From contig NC_061869.1 in the NCBI RefSeq assembly GCF_907164915.1, forward strand, positions 44,141,771 through 44,205,770: a stretch of DNA of 64,000 nucleotides, given 5' to 3'. Both the position numbers and the translations under genes were made by a program. The notes under the pieces were generated by a model that saw only the letters and a program-made list of their open reading frames with translations, did not search any database and was not told where the DNA came from. Each line of letters opens with the position of its first letter. The first letter of the stretch is position 1. Positions 58,661-64,000 of this stretch are shown piece after piece. The DNA is from Impatiens glandulifera (lineage: Eukaryota > Streptophyta > Magnoliopsida > Ericales > Balsaminaceae).

Positions 58661-61600
58661 TTGTTACCCCATTCCCAACACTTAGAATTATTTTTAGTTT
58701 TTTTGGGAAGAGTCAAACCCGAAGGTTTTTTGAAAATCCTTCGCAATTATACCCTTCCCAATACTTAGAATTATTTTCAGTTTTTTGGGAACAGTCAAAA
58801 CCGAGTGTTTTTTGAAAAATCTTCGCAATTACCTTTTCTCAACACTTAAATTATTTTCAGTTTTTTTGGGAAGAGTCAAAACAGAGGATTTTTTTGAATT
58901 TTTTTTTTGCAATTACCCCATTCTCAACACTTAAAATTATTTTCAGATTTTTTGGGAAGAGTCAAAACCGGTGTTTTTTTAAAAAAAAATCTTCGCAATT
59001 AACCCCTTCCCAATACTTAGAATTATTTTCAGTATTTTTTGGAGTAGTCAAAACCGAGAGTTTTTTTAAAACACTTAACAATTACCACTTCCCTATACTT
59101 AGAATTATTTTCAGTTTTTTTGGAAAGAGTCAAAACCGAGGGTTTTTTTGAAAAACCTTCGCAATTACCCCCTTCCCAACATTAGAATTATTTTCAGTTT
59201 TTTTGAAAAGAGTAAAAGAGAAGGTTTTTTAAAAAATCATGGCAATTAACCCCTTCCCGACACATAAAATTATTTTCAGATTGTTTGGGAAGAGTCAAAA
59301 CCGAGGGTTTTTTGAAATACCTTCGCAATTACTATTTTCTCAACAATTTGAATTGTTTTTAGTTTTTTTTGGAAGAGTCAAAACCGAGGGTTTTTTGAAA
59401 AACCCTCGCAATTACCCTTTCTCAAAACTTAGATTTATTTTCAATTTTTTTGGGAAGAGTCAAAACCTAGGGTTTTTTTGAAAAAAACCTTCGTAATTAC
59501 TCATTCCTAACACTTAGAATTATTTTTCGTTTTTTTGGAAAGAGTCAAAACCGGGAGTTTTTTAAAAAACCTTCGCAATTACCCTTCCCAATACTTATAA
59601 TTATTTTTAGTTTTTTGGGAAGAGTCAAAATCGAGGTTTTTTGGAAAAACCTTCGCAATTACCCATTCCCAACACTTAGATTTATTTTCAGTTTTTTTGG
59701 AAAGAGTCGTAATCGAGGGTTTTTTGAAAAATCATCGCAATTACTCCTTTCTCAACACTTAGAATTATTTTCAGTTTTTTTGGAGTAGTCAAAACCGAGA
59801 GTTTTTTTAAAACCCTTAACAATTACCACTTCCCAATACTTCGAATTATTTTTAGTTTTTTTGGGAAGAGTCAAATCGAGGGTTTTTTTGAAAATCTTTC
59901 ACAATTACCCCCTTCTCAAAACTTATATTTATTTTCAATTTTTTTGGGAAGAGTCAAAACCGAAGATTTTTTTTGAAAAACCTTCGCAATTACCCCCTTC
60001 CCAACACTTAAAATTATTTTAAATTTTTTTGGGAATAGTCCAACCCGAAGGTTTTTTGAAAAACCTTCGCAATTACACCCTTCCCAATACTTAGAATTAT
60101 TTTCAGTTTTTTTGGTAAAAGAAAAAACTAAGAGTTTTTTGAAAAACCTTCACAATTACCCCTTTTCAACACTTATAATTATTTTCAATTTTTTTGGAAA
60201 GAGTCATAACCGAGGGGTTTTTGAAAAATCATCGCAATTACACCTTTCTAACACTTAAAATTATTTTGAGATTTTTTTGGAATAGTCAAAACCGAGAGTT
60301 TTTTTGAAAAACCTTGCAATTACCCCCTTTCCTATACTTTGAATTATTTTCATTTTTTTGGGAAGAGTAAAAATTAAGGGTTTTTGAAAAACCTTCGCAA
60401 TTACTCCTTCCCAACTCTTAGATTTATTTTTAGTTTTTTAGGAAATGTCAAAACCGAGGGTTTTTTGAAAACCCATCGCAATTACCCCCTTCCAAACACT
60501 TAGAAACTGAGGATTTTTTGAAAACCTTCGCAATTACCCTCTTCCCAACACTTAGAATTATTTTTTAATTTTTTTGGGAAAAGTCAAAACCAATGTTTTT
60601 TTGAAAAACTTTCGCAATTGCCCCCTTCCCAATACTTAGAATTATATTTAGAATTATTTTCGAAGAGTCAAACCCGATTTTTTTTTAAAAAACCTTCGCA
60701 ATTAACCCTTCCCAATATTTAAAAATATATTCAGTTTTTTTGGGATGAGTTAAACCTAGGGTTTTTTTGAAAACCTTCTCAATTACCCCATTCTCAACAC
60801 TTTGAATTATTTTCAGCTTTTTTGGAAAAAGTGAAAACCAAGAGTTTTTTTTAAAAACCTTCACAATTACTCTATTCTCAACACTTAGAATTATTTTCTA
60901 TTTTTTTGGGAAGAGTCAAAACAAAGGTATTTTTTAAAAAAAACCTTCGTATTTACCCTCTTCCCAATACTTATATTTATTTTAAACTTTATTGGGAATT
61001 GTGAAAATCGAGGGTTTTTTGAAAACCTTCTCAATTACCCCTTCTCAACACTTAGAATTATTTTTAGTTTTTTTTGGGAAGAGTCAAAAGCGAGGGTTTT
61101 TTGAAAAAACATTCGCAATTACCCTTTCCCAATACTTAGAATTATTTTCAGTTTTTTTAGGAAAACTCAAAATTGAGGCTTTTTTGAAAAACCTTCGCAG
61201 TTATCTCTTTCATACTCTTAAATTTATTTTCAGTTTTTTTAGGAAAAGTCAAACCGAGGGTTTTTTGAAAAACAATCGCAATTACCCTTCCCAACACTTA
61301 GAATTATTTTCAGTTTTTTTGGGAAGAGTCAAACCAAAGGTTTTTTGAAAAACCTTCGCAATTACACCCAATACTTAGAATTATTTTTAGTTTTTTTGGG
61401 AAGAGTCAAAATTTAGGGATTTTTGAAAAACCTTCACAATTATCCCTTCCCAACTCTTAGATTTATTTTCAGTTTTTTTGGGAAAAGTCAAAACCGAGGT
61501 TTTTTAAAAACATTCGCAATTACCCTTTCCCAACTCTTAGAATTATTTTCAGTTTTTTTTAGAAAGAGTTAAAATTGAGGGTTTTTTGAAAAACCTTCGC

Positions 61601-64000
61601 AATTATCCCTTTCCAACTCTTAGATTTATTTTCAGTTTTTTTGGGAAAAGTCAAAACCGAGAGTTTTTAGAAAAACAATCGCAATTACCCCGTCACAACA
61701 CTTATAATTATTTTTAGTTTTTTTGGGAAGAGTCAAACCTTAAGGTTTTTTGAAAAACCTTCGCAATTACACACGTCCCAATACTTAAAATTATTTTCAT
61801 TTTTTTAGGGAAGAGTTAAATCGATGATTTTTTAAAACCTTCGCAATTACCCCATTCTCAACACTTTGAATTATTTTCAATTTTTTTGGAAAAAGTCAAA
61901 ACCGATGGTTTTTTTGATAAAAACTTCGCAATTACCCCATTTCCAAAACTTAAAATTATTTTCAGTTTTTTTGGTAAGAGTCAAATCCGGGTTTTTTTTA
62001 CAAACCTTCGCAATTACCCCTTCCCAATAATTATAATTATTTTCAGTTTTTTGGGAAAAGTCAAAATTGAGGGATTTTTGAAAAACCTTCGCAATTACTC
62101 TCTTCATAACATTAGAAATATTTTCAGTTTTTTTGGAAAGAGTAAAGCCAAAGGTTTTTGAAAAATCATCGCAATTACCGCCTTCCCAACACTTAGAATT
62201 ATTTTCAGTTTTTATGAGAATAGTAAAACCGAGAGTTTTTAAAAACCTTCGTAATTACCACCTTCCCAACACTTAGAATTATTTTTCATTTTTTTCTGGG
62301 AAAAGTCAAACCCAAGGATTTTTGAAAAACCTTCGTAATTTCCCCTTTCCCAATAATTAGAATTGTTTTCAGTTTTTTTGGGAAAAGTAAAAAACTACGC
62401 AATTAGAATTGAGGGATTTTTGAAAAACCTACGCAATTACCCTTTTCCGACACTTAGAATTATTTTCAGATATTTTTGGAAGAGTCAAAATCAAGGTTTT
62501 TTTTCAAAAACCTTCACAATTACCCCCTTCCCAACATTTAGAATTATTTTCAGTTTTTTGGGAAGAGTCAAAATCGAGGGTTTTTTGAAAACCTTTGCAA
62601 GTACTACTTTCTCAACACTTTGAATTATTTTCAGTTTTTTTTGGTAGAGTAAAAACCTAGGGTTTTTTGAAAAACCTTCGCAATTACCCCTTCCCAACAC
62701 TTACAAATACTTTTAATCTTTTTGGGAAGATTCAAAATCGAGGGTTTTTTAAAAAACCTTCGCAATTACACATTCCCAATACTTCGAATTATTTTCAGTT
62801 TTTTTGGGAAGAGTCAAAATTGAGAGTTTTTTAAAAACCTTCGCAATTACCCCTTCTCAACTCTTAAATTTATTTTTTCAGTTTTATTTTGAAGATTCAA
62901 AATCAAGGATTTTTGAAAAACCATCGCATTTACCAATTTCCTAACCCTTAGAATTATTTTTAGTTTTTTGGGAATAGTAAAAAACAAGGGTTTTTTGAAA
63001 ACCTTCGCAATTACCCCATTCCCAACACTTGGAATTATTTTTTTCCTTTTTTTGGGGGAAGAATCAAAACCAATAGTTTTTTGAAAACCTTCGCAATTGC
63101 CCATTCCCAATACTTAGAATTATTTTCAGTTTTTTTTGGTAAGACTCAAACCCTAAGGTTTTTTGAAAAACCTTCGCAATTACACCTTTCTCAATACTTA
63201 GAATTATTTTCAGTTTTTTTTAGAAGAGTGAAAACCGATGGTAATTTGAAAAACCTTCACAATTACCCCCTTCTCAACATTTAGGATTTTTTTCCAGATT
63301 TTTGGGAAGACTCAAAACCGAGGGTTTTTTTGAAAACCTTCGCAATTATCCAATTCCCAACATTTAGAATTATTTTCAGTTTTTTTGGAAGTGTCAAAAC
63401 CAGGGTTTTTTGAAAAACCTTCGCAATTACCCACTTCCCAATACTTATAATTATTTTCAATTTTTTTGGGAAGAGTCAAAATCGAGGGTTTTTTGAAAAA
63501 CCATCGCAATTACCCCTTCCCAACATTTAGAAATATTTTCAGTTTTTTTGGGAAGTCAAACCCAAGATTTTTTGAAAAACCTTCGCAATTACCCCCTTCC
63601 CAACACTTAGAATTATTTTTAGTTTTTTGGGAAGAGTCAAAATCGAGGGTTTTTTTGAAAACCATCGCAATTACCCAATTCCCAACATTTAGAATTATTT
63701 TTAGTTTTTAGGGAAGAGTTAAAATCGGAGGTTTTTTGAAAAACCTTCGCAATTACCCACTTCCCAATACTTATAATTATTTTCAATTTTTTGGAAAGAG
63801 TCAAAATCGAGGGTTTTTTGAAAAACAATCGCAATTACACCCTTCCCAACAATTAGAATTATTTTCAGCTTTTTTGTGAATAGTCAAACCCGAGAGTTTT
63901 TTGAAACCTTCGCATTTACCTCCTTCTCAACAGTTAGAATTATTTTCAGTTTTTTGGGAAGAGTCAAAACCGAGGGTTTTTCGAAAACCTTCGCAATTAC
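58661..64000. repeat. Satellite-like tandem array, ~83-bp unit, related to CACTA subterminal repeat
   Basis: About 65 units, continuing past the window end. Consensus blocks in order: CCCTTCCCAACACTTAGAAT, TATTTTCAGTTTTTTTGGGA, AGAGTCAAAACCGAGGGTTT, TTTGAAAAACCTTCGCAATT. Spacing measured at the right end is 80-83 bp. Units differ from each other by many substitutions and indels, and one is shortened near 60,490. Short ORFs on both strands here are the repeat read as protein. The unit aligns end to end, on the opposite strand, with the 83-bp repeat at 302-882. Confidence 0.9.

Noticed and set aside
58507..63834. Many 60-118-aa ORFs with Phe/Lys-rich repeats on both strands
   Set aside because: Products of the ~83-bp tandem array; the repeat frame gives FFGKSQ-type periodic peptides with no conserved frame.
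58661..64000. Regular repeats that could suggest a CRISPR array
   Set aside because: Repeats are contiguous and diverged with no unique spacers, in plant DNA, and they match a transposon repeat.

Overview
This window is plant nuclear DNA, almost certainly from a eudicot. It is AT-rich, has GT-AG introns, and is dominated by transposable elements of plant families: CACTA/En-Spm, hAT, Ty1/copia, Ty3/gypsy and MITEs. I saw no bacterial-type genes, rRNA or CRISPR. The retrotransposon-associated ORF at 34.5-37.8 kb and the copia gag style resemble proteins I associate with Lamiales genomes; that placement is an inference.

Layout. 1-9,529: the 3' part of a CACTA element whose two transposition genes look intact (TNP2-type transposase, 3 coding exons; Transposase_24/TNPA-like protein, 6 exons). 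It has an 83-bp hairpin array on the 5' side, a 45-bp array on the 3' side and a CACTGGTAAAAA-type 3' terminus. 10,078-10,362: an orphan coding exon of unknown identity. 10.4-17.9 kb: AT-rich DNA with three small non-autonomous elements, two of them with target-site duplications (TSDs). 17,958-18,400: a broken first exon of a UAP56-like RNA helicase, minus strand. 18,418-21,317: a Ty3/gypsy element with two LTRs and perfect TSDs but no reverse transcriptase. 22.3-23.9 kb: a decayed hAT (DUF4371-type) transposase, minus strand. 25.3-26.3 kb: a decayed DUF7745-like gene, minus strand. 26.3-30.2 kb: degenerate repeats. 30,366-37,816: a copia pol pseudogene, its polypurine tract and LTR start with 50-bp repeats, then a degenerate accessory ORF. 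39,613-48,992: an LTR-gag-LTR-gag-LTR tandem copia complex (minus strand) bounded by one TSD. 51,420-53,588: the only apparently intact host gene, a JINGUBANG-like WD40 protein with one intron, minus strand. 54.2-58.7 kb: degenerate repeats, an LTR fragment and a second CACTA-like terminus. 58,661-64,000: about 65 degenerate ~83-bp tandem units.

The main connections found by reading: (i) the 5.3-kb right-hand satellite matches, in reverse complement and at the same period, the 83-bp subterminal repeat of the CACTA element at the left end; (ii) the copia complex has three LTRs and two nearly identical 2.04-kb internal segments that carry gag only, and each LTR contains a tRNA-Asp-like sequence with recognisable A and B boxes; (iii) the copia sequence at 30.4 kb has pol without gag, the reverse of the 39-49 kb elements. 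Splice sites and family names were assigned by eye and have not been checked by alignment.
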